Shown here: positions 45,247 to 55,134 of the stretch, one piece after another
Numbering within the stretch: position 1 is the stretch's first letter
How the letters are laid out: each line of letters starts with the position of its first letter
Assembly: GCA_019058445.1 (NCBI GenBank)
Contig: JAHPZA010000010.1
Location: forward strand, 310,001-374,000
Length of the DNA stretch: 64,000 nucleotides
Direction of reading: 5' to 3'
Source: Promethearchaeota archaeon
Lineage (GTDB): Archaea; Asgardarchaeota; Lokiarchaeia; Sigyniarchaeales; SOKP01
The notes under the pieces: generated by a model
The model's database searches: none
What the model was told of the DNA's origin: nothing
The model's input: the letters and a program-made list of their open reading frames with translations, nothing else
Position numbers and translations under genes: made by a program

Positions 45247-46086
45247 ATGAATTGGACTAAGATTTTACGGTTTGTTAAGGATTATTTATTTCAACTACAG
45301 GCATTAATTATCAAAGATCTAAAGCTAAAATCAAGATATAAGGTAAAATTTTTATTCTCTATAGTAGTTCCTTTCACAACATTCATAGTACCATTACTAG
45401 TTTTTAGGACTTTATTTAAAGCAATAGGAAATGAGTCATTTGGTATATGGAATCCGGAAAATTATATAATTTTCATTTTAAGTGGGATGTTTATTGTTAT
45501 ACTGGTACACTTACTACCTACATATGGAAAAAATTTTTTGAGAGAGAAATATTGGAAGACATTACCTATAATATTTATGTCGCCAATTAATGTGTATAAT
45601 TTATTATTAAGTAAATTATTAGCAGAACTAATTATATTTATTATTCCCTTAACTTTTATTTTTATTTTATGCTTTTTAATCACAAACTCATCAATTTTGA
45701 CTATATGTGCAGTAATATTTATTTATTTTTTAGCAGCACTCTTCATCGCTTCGATAGGATTGGCTATTGGTTCTTTTAGAATGTCGATTGAGGGAGGTTT
45801 TACGCTTTTGTTTAATTTAGTTAATCTTTTTTTGATTTTTAGTTGTTATAAATACCCAAGAGAATTTTTTCCAGAAATTTTTGAATATTTAATCGTGTGG
45901 AATCCATTCTATTATTATTGGGATTTAATAAGAGTTATTTTAGTATTTGGATTTGAGAATGTAATTTTCAATTCAAATTATATAATTCATTTTGTTATTA
46001 TTAGTTCATTATCTCTAATTGGGCCTATTTTAAGTGTATATTTTTTTAATTATGTTTATAAAAAATATGGGATTGTAGGATATTAA
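45247..46086 (+). CDS. ABC-2 type permease, module 2 (subunit B)
   Basis: A 279-aa membrane protein paralogous to 36682. It has IIKDLKLKSRYKVKFLFSIV, REKYWKTLPIIFMSPINVYN, YKYPREFFPEIFEYLIV and WNPFYYYWDLIRVILVFGF, and ends YKKYGIVGY. Six helices are predicted. It is divergent from the glycosyltransferase at 43897, and with the ATPase/permease pair 41992-43749 makes the second complete export module. The ATG follows an AT-rich leader with no Shine-Dalgarno match. Confidence 0.87.
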   Translation: MNWTKILRFVKDYLFQLQALIIKDLKLKSRYKVKFLFSIVVPFTTFIVPLLVFRTLFKAIGNESFGIWNPENYIIFILSGMFIVILVHLLPTYGKNFLREKYWKTLPIIFMSPINVYNLLLSKLLAELIIFIIPLTFIFILCFLITNSSILTICAVIFIYFLAALFIASIGLAIGSFRMSIEGGFTLLFNLVNLFLIFSCYKYPREFFPEIFEYLIVWNPFYYYWDLIRVILVFGFENVIFNSNYIIHFVIISSLSLIGPILSVYFFNYVYKKYGIVGY

Positions 46087-46139
46087 TAGATTTTATTCAT
46101 TTTTGCTTTAAAGATAGTTAAAGAAGAAAGTATTAAAAA

Positions 46140-48161
46140 ATGTTAACAGCGGGATTCTTTTTATTATCATCTGGAATTTTTTTTATTTTTACAATCTTAA
46201 TTACATTATTCGGTTATTTCATCCAATATCATTTATTTGGAGAATTCAAATCAAAGAAATTCTCATTAACTATTATGCTAGAATCTTTTGGAATTGGAAC
46301 GGGACTATTCATTTTTTATTCATATCTCATAATTGATTTTATCAAAATTTTTAATTTTTATACCGTTTATTTACCTTTAATTGTATTTGATGGTATTAAC
46401 ATGACATATCTCATTTATAAACATAGAAATCTTTTAAGAGAAAGTACAAACAAGTTTTTTACTGCAACAATTCAATTATTTTCTAATAAAAAGGCGAAAA
46501 GACAAATTAGTATACTATTTATTTCATTTCTGCTTTTTTTTTTTGTTCAGGGAGTAATTGAAACACATTTAAGTCTTCCAGCAATGGACCCATATACTTG
46601 GTTTGATATTGTTTTATATTTACATAGATATGGTGATTTGAATTATGATAATTATACAGTTCATGGAGTAGGTTTCGCGATTTTTGCTGCTGGGGCATTA
46701 TTAGTAACAAATGAATTCTATATTCAGTACTTTTTTATAAAATATATTTCCACTTTCTTTTTTTCAATAATAATTTTAACAGTTTACGATTTGGCATCCA
46801 AAATTTTTAATAAAGATTTTGAAATTTTATGTACTTTAATAATTTTATTATGCTTTAACTCTCTTTTATTTAGATTTTCTTTAGCAGTTCCATCCATTAT
46901 CGCCACAACATTAGGGATCATTTTTTTTAACACGCTAACTCAAAATGATAACTTGAGAATTTATATAATCAGAGGAATTCTCTTCGGTGGAATGTTTTTG
47001 ATTCATCCCTTATATTTTCTTTTTACGTTTGGATTTTATATTCTATTTGAGGCTCATCTTTTCATATTAGACATAAAAAGATCTCTTAAAACAAAAGAAT
47101 TTGAATTTAAAAAAAAGAATATTAATTTCTTAAAGAAAGTGGGAATTTTATTAGTAATTACAGGGATTTTTTCAATACCTTATTTCCTTAATCTGTATAT
47201 AAGCGGCAAAAGCCTATACAAAAACTTTACACGTTATTTATTCAGAGGTTATGAAGCAGATATTCATGACACAATATATATACCTGAACTCTTAATCTCT
47301 AGATTATTGATCCTAAGTAAAAATCCTTCAAGAACAGATGTGATATATAATCTAGTTTTTTTTGGATTTGATATTCCTGTTAATAAAACTCTAAATTGGG
47401 GGGTAATATTCCTTATATTAGGATTATTGTATAATTTTAAAGCTAAGAATCAACATATTGATTACTTAATTGAATTTGCGAAATTTACTTTTATAATCAC
47501 GTTTTTACTTTTTATCTTAAATTCTTTTCTTTTTGTAATCAATAATAATACTATATTATCTTTAGCAAGTTTTATAAATCAGTATGGTAAAAGGATTTTT
47601 GAATCATTCTCACCTATATGGGCGCTTCTGTTTGTATTTGGAATTAAAAGAGTTTTTGATTTTATTAAAAACCTCAAAACTAGAAAAATTCAAGGCAATC
47701 AGTTGATAAAGGAAGCCAAAATCGCTAAAACTGAGAAAAAACTTGAGAAAGCATACCTGATCTTTCTTATCGTATTAAGTACCTCGGTTTATGCCAGCCA
47801 TTTATATCTTCAATATAATGTAATATATTCAACTCATTATGAAGATGATTATTTATCAGAAGCCCTCCTTTTTATTGGCGATTACTTTAATGAACAGGAT
47901 ATTGAAGATAAGACAATTTTACTTCCGGATAATTTTGACTCGAAAGTAATTTATCGATTAATATACCATAGGGATTGCGATCGTGAATATTTAGAATTTG
48001 ACAATACAAATCATACTGAATTAATGGATTCGATAGAAGAAAATAATGCAGATTTTGTATTAATATATAAATTGGAAACTAAAGATTCTTGTTTAGAGAA
48101 AATTGATGATGATGAGGATATCTTATATGAGAATCCCCACTTTCTTTTTTACAAGGTTTAA
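46140..48161 (+). CDS. Polytopic GT-C-like membrane glycosyltransferase
   Basis: A 673-aa membrane protein with about 12-14 helices. After the fourth helix a luminal loop holds PAMDPYTWFDIVLYLHRYGD, reminiscent of the acidic D-P-x-x motif that STT3/AglB and related GT-C enzymes use in the first extracellular loop. The last 110 residues are a soluble outside domain with DDYLSEALLFIGDYFNEQDI and an acidic end. GT-C enzymes use polyprenol-phosphate-linked donors outside the membrane, so this protein could transfer an exported glycan. The match is at motif level; no family name can be given with confidence. Confidence 0.6.
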   Translation: MLTAGFFLLSSGIFFIFTILITLFGYFIQYHLFGEFKSKKFSLTIMLESFGIGTGLFIFYSYLIIDFIKIFNFYTVYLPLIVFDGINMTYLIYKHRNLLRESTNKFFTATIQLFSNKKAKRQISILFISFLLFFFVQGVIETHLSLPAMDPYTWFDIVLYLHRYGDLNYDNYTVHGVGFAIFAAGALLVTNEFYIQYFFIKYISTFFFSIIILTVYDLASKIFNKDFEILCTLIILLCFNSLLFRFSLAVPSIIATTLGIIFFNTLTQNDNLRIYIIRGILFGGMFLIHPLYFLFTFGFYILFEAHLFILDIKRSLKTKEFEFKKKNINFLKKVGILLVITGIFSIPYFLNLYISGKSLYKNFTRYLFRGYEADIHDTIYIPELLISRLLILSKNPSRTDVIYNLVFFGFDIPVNKTLNWGVIFLILGLLYNFKAKNQHIDYLIEFAKFTFIITFLLFILNSFLFVINNNTILSLASFINQYGKRIFESFSPIWALLFVFGIKRVFDFIKNLKTRKIQGNQLIKEAKIAKTEKKLEKAYLIFLIVLSTSVYASHLYLQYNVIYSTHYEDDYLSEALLFIGDYFNEQDIEDKTILLPDNFDSKVIYRLIYHRDCDREYLEFDNTNHTELMDSIEENNADFVLIYKLETKDSCLEKIDDDEDILYENPHFLFYKV

Positions 48162-48195
48162 GTCTTTTTAATTATCATGTGAATGGAGATTTATC

Positions 48196-49488
48196 TTGAG
48201 AATTTTGTTTATTGACCAAAATTTTGATGCTAATAACATCGGTGGAGCCTTTAAGAGTAATTTTGCTATAATAAATGAATTTGTAAAGAATCCAGAATTT
48301 AGAGTTTCTGTATTAGCCTCGAGAACGGATTCCCAAATTAGAACTAAGGATTTTTCAGTTAAACCTATCTATCCAATCTTGAAAGCGCCTTTAAAAAAAC
48401 TTAATGATTTGATTAAAAACATTGGAATAAATCAATATATTAGTATAATTTCAATACTTAGAGAAATAAGTCAGTATAAACCCGATTTCATTATTGTACA
48501 AAGAGAGCTTACATTCACAGCAATTCTTGCGGGCTTACTTAAAAAAGTTCCTGTAATTAATATTATTAGAGATGGTATGGGATTTTGTCCAAAAGATATT
48601 GATACAAGAGGATTTAAAAATTGCTCGATAAATTTATCCAAAAAAGAATGTTGGGAGTGCATAAATAAGTGGCGATCGGTAAGAATTCTTTTAAAGGATA
48701 AACCTAAAGGCTCAAATAAAACTATTTTGTCAAGTTTCTATACAGTTTATTACAAATTTCACTATTATTTTACTAAGTTATATTTATATGTAATGAATTA
48801 TGCTTTTGTGAATATTGTAGCTTCGCCGTTAATGAAAAAATTAGTTGAAAAAAGATTAAAACATAAACGAGTTATAATTAGAAAAATAACGCCTATTGAC
48901 AAATCAGATATCAATAAAAGCACCGATAAGATTGATAAAGATGTTATAAATAAAATCGAGAATTCAAAGAATAAAATCCTTTTTGTGCTTCCTAGAAATG
49001 AAGGTGGGAGTAAAGGTTATCCGTTTGTGGAGAAATTAATTAATTTACTGCCGAAAGACTTTCTGTTAATCATAGCCGGAACCATCATTAATGACATAAT
49101 GATTTATGATAATGTTGTTAATATTGGAAAGATACCCACTAACAATCTTTATTATTTATACGAAAAAGCAGATTTAACAATAGTTCCATCAATATATACA
49201 GAAGCATTTGGGCGGATTGTTATTGAAAGTGTCGTAAATAAAACTCCTGTCATTGTGAGCCCCCAAACTGGTGCCAATTTTTTATTCAAAAACAAAAATT
49301 ATGTCAAAATATTGCCTTTAAGAGAAAACCTATGGATTGAAGAAATTAAAAAAGCTTTAAAAACCCCCATCAAGATATCTGATGAAGATGTGACATATTT
49401 TGAAAATATGTTTACACCTAAAGAATGTGCTAATGATCTTATGAATGTGATAAAATCTAAAATATCGTTAAAAGATTATAATGCTTGA
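48196..49488 (+). CDS. GT4-family glycosyltransferase with a cysteine motif
   Basis: A 430-aa GT-B glycosyltransferase starting at TTG (MRILFIDQNFDANNIGGAF) with a partial Shine-Dalgarno (GGAG) nearby. The N-terminal domain contains GFCPKDIDTRGFKNCSINL followed by SKKECWEC, four cysteines that could hold a metal; this motif occurs in a subset of GT4 enzymes. The donor domain has FVLPRNEGGSKGYPFVEKLI and the family signature YTEAFGRIVIESVVNKTPVI. It lies 34 nt after the GT-C-like gene. Its 3' end overlaps the convergent CotH gene by 13 nt. Confidence 0.87.
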   Translation: MRILFIDQNFDANNIGGAFKSNFAIINEFVKNPEFRVSVLASRTDSQIRTKDFSVKPIYPILKAPLKKLNDLIKNIGINQYISIISILREISQYKPDFIIVQRELTFTAILAGLLKKVPVINIIRDGMGFCPKDIDTRGFKNCSINLSKKECWECINKWRSVRILLKDKPKGSNKTILSSFYTVYYKFHYYFTKLYLYVMNYAFVNIVASPLMKKLVEKRLKHKRVIIRKITPIDKSDINKSTDKIDKDVINKIENSKNKILFVLPRNEGGSKGYPFVEKLINLLPKDFLLIIAGTIINDIMIYDNVVNIGKIPTNNLYYLYEKADLTIVPSIYTEAFGRIVIESVVNKTPVIVSPQTGANFLFKNKNYVKILPLRENLWIEEIKKALKTPIKISDEDVTYFENMFTPKECANDLMNVIKSKISLKDYNA

Positions 49489-50750
49489 AAATAATCATCA
49501 CAAAAAATAAGTCTATCGGGAATCCATTCAAATAAATTATCAATTGATTCTTCAAGCTTTTGTTTCCAATTATCTCCAAAAATGCCTTGATACCACATTT
49601 TTGCATCAATTTCTACTAGGGTTTTAATTTCTTCATATATTTCAGATAATATATTTAAAATAAATTCTTCAGTCCAAACCTCTTCTCTTAATTGAAACCA
49701 TCGGTTTTTGAGCTCAGTTCTAAATTCTGCATTGTGCAATAATCTATTATATAAATAATTTCTTGACATTATTTCATTGGTAGGATCCTCGCGAGAACTA
49801 TATTTTCTGCTGTAAAACTGTCCAAAACTAGAATCAAAGTCCCATGGGATAAGAATGAATTTATTTGGATATGAATTTCTGACTAAAAAATAGTTTTGAG
49901 ACCAAAAATCTTTATGTAATTGAAAAAAATTAAAAAGATAAAAGTCGATAAGATTTAATTTGTCAAATTTGGAATATATTCCTGAAGTGGAGTTAAAGAA
50001 TTGACTTTCATTAGAATTTCTTATAAATGAAGTTAAATCAATCATAACAGAATCCATAATAAAATATCCCTCATCTTCATTCGGCCAGTCTTGGTCCCAA
50101 TCACCTTGAGAGTAAGCTATAAAATTCATATCATGAGAGCCAGCTTGGAAAATTAAACTAGAATAGATATTATGTTGTGGATCACTTAATTCGAATAATC
50201 TTCTGTCATTTTTCTCAGCAAGCAAGTAAATGCCCTGAAATTTCCCATTTATATATAATATTACATATTCAGAATCAGGTAGCATTGCCGTAGGATTTGT
50301 TTGTTGAAGGCTCCGCCACAGATCAAAAGATAATTTTACTCTCATGTGGGGTAAATCCAAAAACAAAGCAAATAGTTGCCAGTCATCATCCTTTCTCATT
50401 CCTAGTAATGACTTTTGTTGAGATAGTTCAATCCTATATCCCTTTTTTGGCATTTGTGCATTAAATGATCCTCTAATTTTAATTTTAGATTTCATTGGAG
50501 AAACTGATTCGGACTCCTTTTTGCTAATTAACTCAAATGTACAACTTATATAATCCTCGTTATCTAACTCCTCCTCTTCGCAATCAATATTAATTTTAGG
50601 GATTTCTGTTTGATTAATAGGTGAATTCAAGTAATAAGTGAAATAAATAAGAAATGAAAATAGAAAAGCACCAATTATTAAAACTACAAATAATATTCTT
50701 CTATTTCGATTTATTGGAACATTTTTATTTAATTTATTAATCGGTATCAT
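49476..50750 (-). CDS. CotH-kinase-family protein, membrane-anchored
   Basis: A 424-aa protein with one N-terminal helix (RRILFVVLIIGAFLFSFLIY, about residues 18-37) that would leave the rest outside the cell. The CotH domain follows: KIKIRGSFNAQMPKKGYRIE, KDDDWQLFALFLDLPHMRVK, LYINGKFQGIYLLAEKNDRR and the metal-site LIPWDFDSSFGQF. CotH proteins are atypical kinases (Bacillus CotH phosphorylates CotB) and also occur as surface proteins. The paralogue at 55135 is alike end to end. A role in modifying surface proteins or glycans is plausible; kinase activity outside the cell would need an external phosphate donor. Confidence 0.85.
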   Translation of the reverse strand: MIPINKLNKNVPINRNRRILFVVLIIGAFLFSFLIYFTYYLNSPINQTEIPKINIDCEEEELDNEDYISCTFELISKKESESVSPMKSKIKIRGSFNAQMPKKGYRIELSQQKSLLGMRKDDDWQLFALFLDLPHMRVKLSFDLWRSLQQTNPTAMLPDSEYVILYINGKFQGIYLLAEKNDRRLFELSDPQHNIYSSLIFQAGSHDMNFIAYSQGDWDQDWPNEDEGYFIMDSVMIDLTSFIRNSNESQFFNSTSGIYSKFDKLNLIDFYLFNFFQLHKDFWSQNYFLVRNSYPNKFILIPWDFDSSFGQFYSRKYSSREDPTNEIMSRNYLYNRLLHNAEFRTELKNRWFQLREEVWTEEFILNILSEIYEEIKTLVEIDAKMWYQGIFGDNWKQKLEESIDNLFEWIPDRLIFCDDYFQAL

Positions 50751-50890
50751 GAAAAAAATCTTTCAATTTCTGAGATAATTTTGACAATAAAGATATATAA
50801 ATATTATTCCTAAATTTTATGAATGTTTAATTAGAAAATATTGATTATATGGAGTGTATGTGATAATTCTTAAATTTTTTCAAACTTTTC

Positions 50891-52249
50891 TTGAATAATA
50901 TGACTGATATTAGAAGTAGTCCTTTTGGTTCAAAAATCTATTATTATTTTCGAAATTTTAATCAGATATCGGATGATTTGATTCGGTTAATCAAAAATAA
51001 TGGATTTGATGGATTTTCAGCTCAAGGTATCTCTAGTTTTTTTACATTTCGTTTTCCTATAGGCAATTTGACGATGTTTAATGATTACTATAAAATTCCT
51101 TGTGGTTCTGAACTAAAAGAAAATAAAATTAATACATATTGGTGTCCAAAATTTGCTTCCATTAACATTTCTTTTGATGAAGCTCTAATGAGAGTAGAAC
51201 ATTTGCTTTTAACTTCAATTAAAGATTTAATAAGGGGAAAGAAAAAAATTGGATTTGCTATGAGTGGAGGTGTCGATAGTTCCCTCGTGGTAGCATTAGC
51301 TAGAAAATTACTACCTGACGATGAGTTATATACATATTCTGCTGGTTTTTATGGAGAGGATGAATTTGAATATTCTAGATTAGTTGCTGAAAAGCTTAAT
51401 ACTCAACATACAGAGAAAATACTAAATAAAGAGAACTATATTGGTAAGGATTCATTATTAGCACCATTAATTTGCCAAAAAGGAGAACCGCTACATCCAA
51501 ATGAAATCGCTTTGGCCAATATAGAACAATTTGCTAAAAAAGATGGATGTGATATTTTTTTGTGTGGTGAAGGAGCAGATGATATATTTGGAGGATATGG
51601 ACAAAATTTTAAAATGTATATGAATTATGAAAGAGATAAACCTTTTTTTAAATTTTTTTTGGATAATTATCGTTACTTTAGCATTGAAGATAGAAACAGC
51701 TTACTTCATAAAGATTATATCATTGATGACTATAAGATTTTAATGGATACCTTAGATGAATCTGAATTACCTAAAGACATCAAAAATTATGTCCCGTATT
51801 TTACTCAAAAAGTTCATACAATTGGATTAATTACTCGGGGATATAATGCAATGAGTTTTAATGGTTTGACTCCGGGATTTCCTTTCATAAATATGGAACT
51901 TGTTAATTTTGTAAATTCATTACCATTTAAATTTAAAGTAAATTGGAAAGATAAAAAATCAAAAAAAAAAGCCATTGGCTTAAATTTTAGAGATATAAGT
52001 GAAGTTTTTGACATTCCAAAGTATATATTGAAGAAATTAGCTGAAAAATATTTACCTAATAAGGTAATTTATAGACCAAAATATGGTTTTCCCGTACCTT
52101 TCGACTTTTGGTTCGAAGAATTAAAAGAATGGGACTTGAATGAAGAGATTTTTAAATCTAATAACTTAACCAACCTAAATGGTTGGAAAAAATTTATGAT
52201 AATAAATTTAAACACATTCCTGAATGAGTTTATTAAATATAGAAATTAA
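50891..52249 (+). CDS. AsnB-like amide synthetase lacking the glutaminase domain
   Basis: A 452-aa protein. The ATP-pyrophosphatase domain carries FAMSGGVDSSLVVALARKLL (PP-loop SGGVDS at about 126-131), TYSAGFYGEDEFEYSRLVAE, and FLCGEGADDIFGGYG. The C-terminus ends with YRPKYGFPVPFDFWFEE, typical of asparagine synthetase B-like enzymes. The first 100 residues keep only a relic of the N-terminal glutamine amidotransferase fold (ISSFFTFRFPIGNLTMFNDY) and no Met-Cys nucleophile, so ammonia or another amine is the probable nucleophile. In glycan clusters such proteins form amides of uronic acids. It lies 29 nt before a nucleotidyltransferase gene. Confidence 0.82.
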   Translation: MNNMTDIRSSPFGSKIYYYFRNFNQISDDLIRLIKNNGFDGFSAQGISSFFTFRFPIGNLTMFNDYYKIPCGSELKENKINTYWCPKFASINISFDEALMRVEHLLLTSIKDLIRGKKKIGFAMSGGVDSSLVVALARKLLPDDELYTYSAGFYGEDEFEYSRLVAEKLNTQHTEKILNKENYIGKDSLLAPLICQKGEPLHPNEIALANIEQFAKKDGCDIFLCGEGADDIFGGYGQNFKMYMNYERDKPFFKFFLDNYRYFSIEDRNSLLHKDYIIDDYKILMDTLDESELPKDIKNYVPYFTQKVHTIGLITRGYNAMSFNGLTPGFPFINMELVNFVNSLPFKFKVNWKDKKSKKKAIGLNFRDISEVFDIPKYILKKLAEKYLPNKVIYRPKYGFPVPFDFWFEELKEWDLNEEIFKSNNLTNLNGWKKFMIINLNTFLNEFIKYRN

Positions 52250-52278
52250 TTAATATAAATTAAAAATTACCAATAATA

Positions 52279-53016
52279 ATGAAGATTCTTATATTAGCAG
52301 CAGGGAAAGGAGAAAGATTATACCCATTGACAAAAAATACACCTAAACCTTTAATCGATCTTGGAGACGGAGAAACATTATTGGAGAAGCAATTAAAATC
52401 TTTATCTGAATCAAAAGTTATCGATGAAGTTGTAATTGTGATTGGTTATTTATGCGAACAAGTGGAATCGAAACTAAAGAATTTTAAAACAGATTTGAAG
52501 ATTAGGACACTTTATAATCCATTCTATGATATGTCTAATAATCTAATTACCCTATGGTTGAGTAAGTATGAAATGAACGAAGATTTTCTTATTAGTAACG
52601 GAGATAACTTGTATACATACGATGTGGTTAGGGATCTTGTAAATGAAACTAATGACGGAATTTATGTAACAATTTGTTATCGGGACAATTTAAAAGAAGA
52701 TGATATGAAAGTTCTATTAGATGAAAATAAAAAAATCTTAAAAGTTAGTAAAGAGATCAACGAAAGCAGCATTGAGTCCGTTGGCTTAGTAAAAGTAAAG
52801 GGTCAAAAATATAGAAAAATATATCAAGATGTATTGGAACAATTAGCTCGTAATAAAAAATATTTAAATAAATTTTGGTTAGAAACATTTAACACTTTAG
52901 CAGATAAAGGTGTAGAAATAAATTCTTTTGAAATTGAAAATAACAAATGGCGAGAAGTAGATTTTCACTTTGATTTAAAAGATTTAAAAGAATTGATTAA
53001 AGATTTTAAAATTTAA
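52279..53016 (+). CDS. Nucleotidyltransferase (LicC/PntC-like)
   Basis: A 245-aa protein with the NTP loop LAAGKGERLYPLTKNTPKPL, then VVIVIGYLCEQVESKL and the segment YNPFYDMSNNLITLWLSKYE. FLISNGDNLYTYDVV gives the metal-binding NGD; REVDFHFDLKDLKE is at the end. The NPFYDMSNNL block is characteristic of LicC-type choline-phosphate and PntC-like cytidylyltransferases. It activates a small alcohol phosphate or a sugar phosphate. Together with 2013, 25232 (C-terminal half) and 28062 it is one of four nucleotidyltransferases in the island. Probably co-transcribed with the AsnB-like and hydrolase genes. Confidence 0.8.
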   Translation: MKILILAAGKGERLYPLTKNTPKPLIDLGDGETLLEKQLKSLSESKVIDEVVIVIGYLCEQVESKLKNFKTDLKIRTLYNPFYDMSNNLITLWLSKYEMNEDFLISNGDNLYTYDVVRDLVNETNDGIYVTICYRDNLKEDDMKVLLDENKKILKVSKEINESSIESVGLVKVKGQKYRKIYQDVLEQLARNKKYLNKFWLETFNTLADKGVEINSFEIENNKWREVDFHFDLKDLKELIKDFKI

Positions 53017-53051
53017 TAATATACCTTGGAAATCTATTTCGATTAATAAAA

Positions 53052-54116
53052 ATGAGTCTAAAAACGCAGATTTTGGGAATTTTTAAATATTTGATTAAAT
53101 GGTTAAAAAAAATAATCGAACCAAAATATCTTACACCGGAAAATAAGTTCTCACCAAAAAATTATGGTATTATTAACCGCTTGAATAAAATAAATCCATT
53201 AGAAACCTTTTCTAATAGAGATGATTTAAAAAAAAAAATAATAAAGGTTTATGGAATCCAAGTTGAATATCCTTTAAAAATTAAAGAAAAATCTAAAGGA
53301 ATCAAAAAAATTAAAGCTAATATTCAATATAAGGGCATTTTTTATGATCTTTCATATTTCATGAGCTATGATAATATTAAAATTCCTTTAATTGTGATAT
53401 ATCCATCGAATTTTGATATTAAAAAGAAATATCCAACTATAATTCTTTTCTCTGGACATGGTACTGCTGTTCAGGTGGCTTTTGAAAAAACATCTTATCA
53501 ACATGGGTGCGGAATTAATTTAGCAGAAAGTGGTTTTCTTGTTTACATAATGGAAAATCGCGGAATGGGAAAATTATCTTATCTTGGAAATCATCTTCGT
53601 ATTGATGCAGTAGCCAGATTAGCTGGAGGGACTTGGTATGGCGAGCTAATTACTGATGCATTATGGTTAGTTGAAAATTTGCATCATGAGCCCCATGTCA
53701 ATATTTCCGCAATTGGTACAGCAGGAGTATCTACTGGGGGAGCATTAAGTATGATCGTATCTTCTTTAGATGAACGAATTGCTGCTACTTATGTGCAGGG
53801 ATTTTTAGGTTCCTATAAAACTTCTTTTGGAACTCGAGGTACTCATTGTTTATGTGGTCATATTCCGGGTATTTTAGAGATTGGTGATATGTCGGATATA
53901 GCTTCTCTTATAGCACCTCGTCCCGCTTTATTTGTCAATGGTACAAAAGATAGCTTTTATACGAAAGATGCTCAAATTGCTTTTAATAAAATATATCAAG
54001 TTTATGAAAATTTAGGAGCAGAAGAAAAATCTAAATTTTTAGCTCCAATTGGGATTGGGCATGAATTTTCTATTGGGACCGCAATCAGTTGGTTTTCTGA
54101 GCATTTTAGTACATAA
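53052..54116 (+). CDS. Alpha/beta hydrolase, acetyl-xylan-esterase/abhydrolase-7-like
   Basis: A 354-aa alpha/beta hydrolase. The nucleophile elbow is GVSTGGALSMIVSS (Ser in G-V-S-T-G-G), the acid is in PALFVNGTKDSFYTKDAQIA, and the base is His in PIGIGHEFSIG. An oxyanion-type HG pair occurs in LFSGHGTAVQVAF. The nearest families are carbohydrate O-deacetylases and related esterases, so an acyl group on the surface glycan is a likely substrate. No signal peptide is evident; the N-terminal helix (IFKYLIKWLKKIIEP) is amphipathic. It follows the nucleotidyltransferase by 35 nt. Confidence 0.75.
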   Translation: MSLKTQILGIFKYLIKWLKKIIEPKYLTPENKFSPKNYGIINRLNKINPLETFSNRDDLKKKIIKVYGIQVEYPLKIKEKSKGIKKIKANIQYKGIFYDLSYFMSYDNIKIPLIVIYPSNFDIKKKYPTIILFSGHGTAVQVAFEKTSYQHGCGINLAESGFLVYIMENRGMGKLSYLGNHLRIDAVARLAGGTWYGELITDALWLVENLHHEPHVNISAIGTAGVSTGGALSMIVSSLDERIAATYVQGFLGSYKTSFGTRGTHCLCGHIPGILEIGDMSDIASLIAPRPALFVNGTKDSFYTKDAQIAFNKIYQVYENLGAEEKSKFLAPIGIGHEFSIGTAISWFSEHFST

Positions 54117-54220
54117 ATGATATTATATTAATTATAATCCTTTTTGAGAGAATAAATTCCATTTCAAAAAGAGCTAAGACTTTTATAAGAGTTAATGATT
54201 TGAGTCTAAAAAAGGAAAAA

Positions 54221-55012
54221 TTATTTGAAATATTTAATTAAATCTGTGGCTTTATTTAATATGATATCTGGTTTAAATTCGGATTGTTGAATCATTTCTC
54301 TAGAAGTTTCACCAGTTAATACACAGATAGTTGTTACACCTGCTTCATTTCCCATCCTAATATCAGTATATAAACGATCTCCAATAAGAACTGCATCTTT
54401 GGGTGTTAAATTCAGTTCTCGTAATTTATATAAAAGCATTTCTTTATTAGGCTTACCAAAAATAATTGGGTTCTTTCCTGTACTTTCATAAAATAGGGCA
54501 ATCATAGACCCGGTATCGGGAATGTAGCCTTTTTTTGTAGGACAAACTTTATCTGGATGGGTCGCTATATATGGAAGACCATCTTGTAAAAAGTAAGCTG
54601 CTTTCTCCAGTTTTTCATAGGTTAATTCTTTATCAAAGGCCAAAACAACAATTTGAGGTTTTTTATCTGTAAGCTCAAATCCTTTTTCTATAAATTCTTT
54701 TTGTAAGGATTTGGTTCCTAAAAGATAAATTCGCTTAAAATTGTTATCTCTTAAATATTGAATAGTTGGATGAGTGGAAATAATTATATTCTCTTTGTTA
54801 ATCTCCAACCCTACATCTCTTAATTTATTATAATAATCAGTAGTAGAAATGCTCGAGTTATTTGATAGAAAAAAGAGTTGTTTCTTATTTTTTAATAAAT
54901 TGATAAGCTCTTTAATGTTGTCAAATAAAATGCCGTCTAAATAAATTGTACCATCTAAATCAAGAAAAAAAACTTTTTTCTCCTTTATTTTTTCCAAATT
55001 CGCATTGTTCAC
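54221..55012 (-). CDS. HAD-IIA phosphatase, NagD-like
   Basis: A 263-aa HAD superfamily phosphatase. Motif I FFLDLDGTIYLDG gives the nucleophile Asp; motif II FFLSNNSS; the cap region holds PYIATHPDKVCPTKKG; motif III/IV IFGKPNKEMLLYKL and VLIGDRLYTDIRMGNEAGV. This is the NagD/PGP class that acts on small phosphates such as glycerol phosphate, phosphoglycolate or sugar phosphates. The start is GTG. It is convergent with the hydrolase gene. It may clear phosphate intermediates of the polymer pathway or act as a housekeeping phosphatase. Confidence 0.9.
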   Translation of the reverse strand: MNNANLEKIKEKKVFFLDLDGTIYLDGILFDNIKELINLLKNKKQLFFLSNNSSISTTDYYNKLRDVGLEINKENIIISTHPTIQYLRDNNFKRIYLLGTKSLQKEFIEKGFELTDKKPQIVVLAFDKELTYEKLEKAAYFLQDGLPYIATHPDKVCPTKKGYIPDTGSMIALFYESTGKNPIIFGKPNKEMLLYKLRELNLTPKDAVLIGDRLYTDIRMGNEAGVTTICVLTGETSREMIQQSEFKPDIILNKATDLIKYFK

Positions 55013-55134
55013 TTCGTCGATATTAATAACCTTATCACTGTTCTATATTTTATTCTTTTATTCTTAATTAGATTGAATAATTGATAATTTTAATAATCTT
55101 TCTGATAAAAAATGAACTAAAATCTTAGAGCAAA

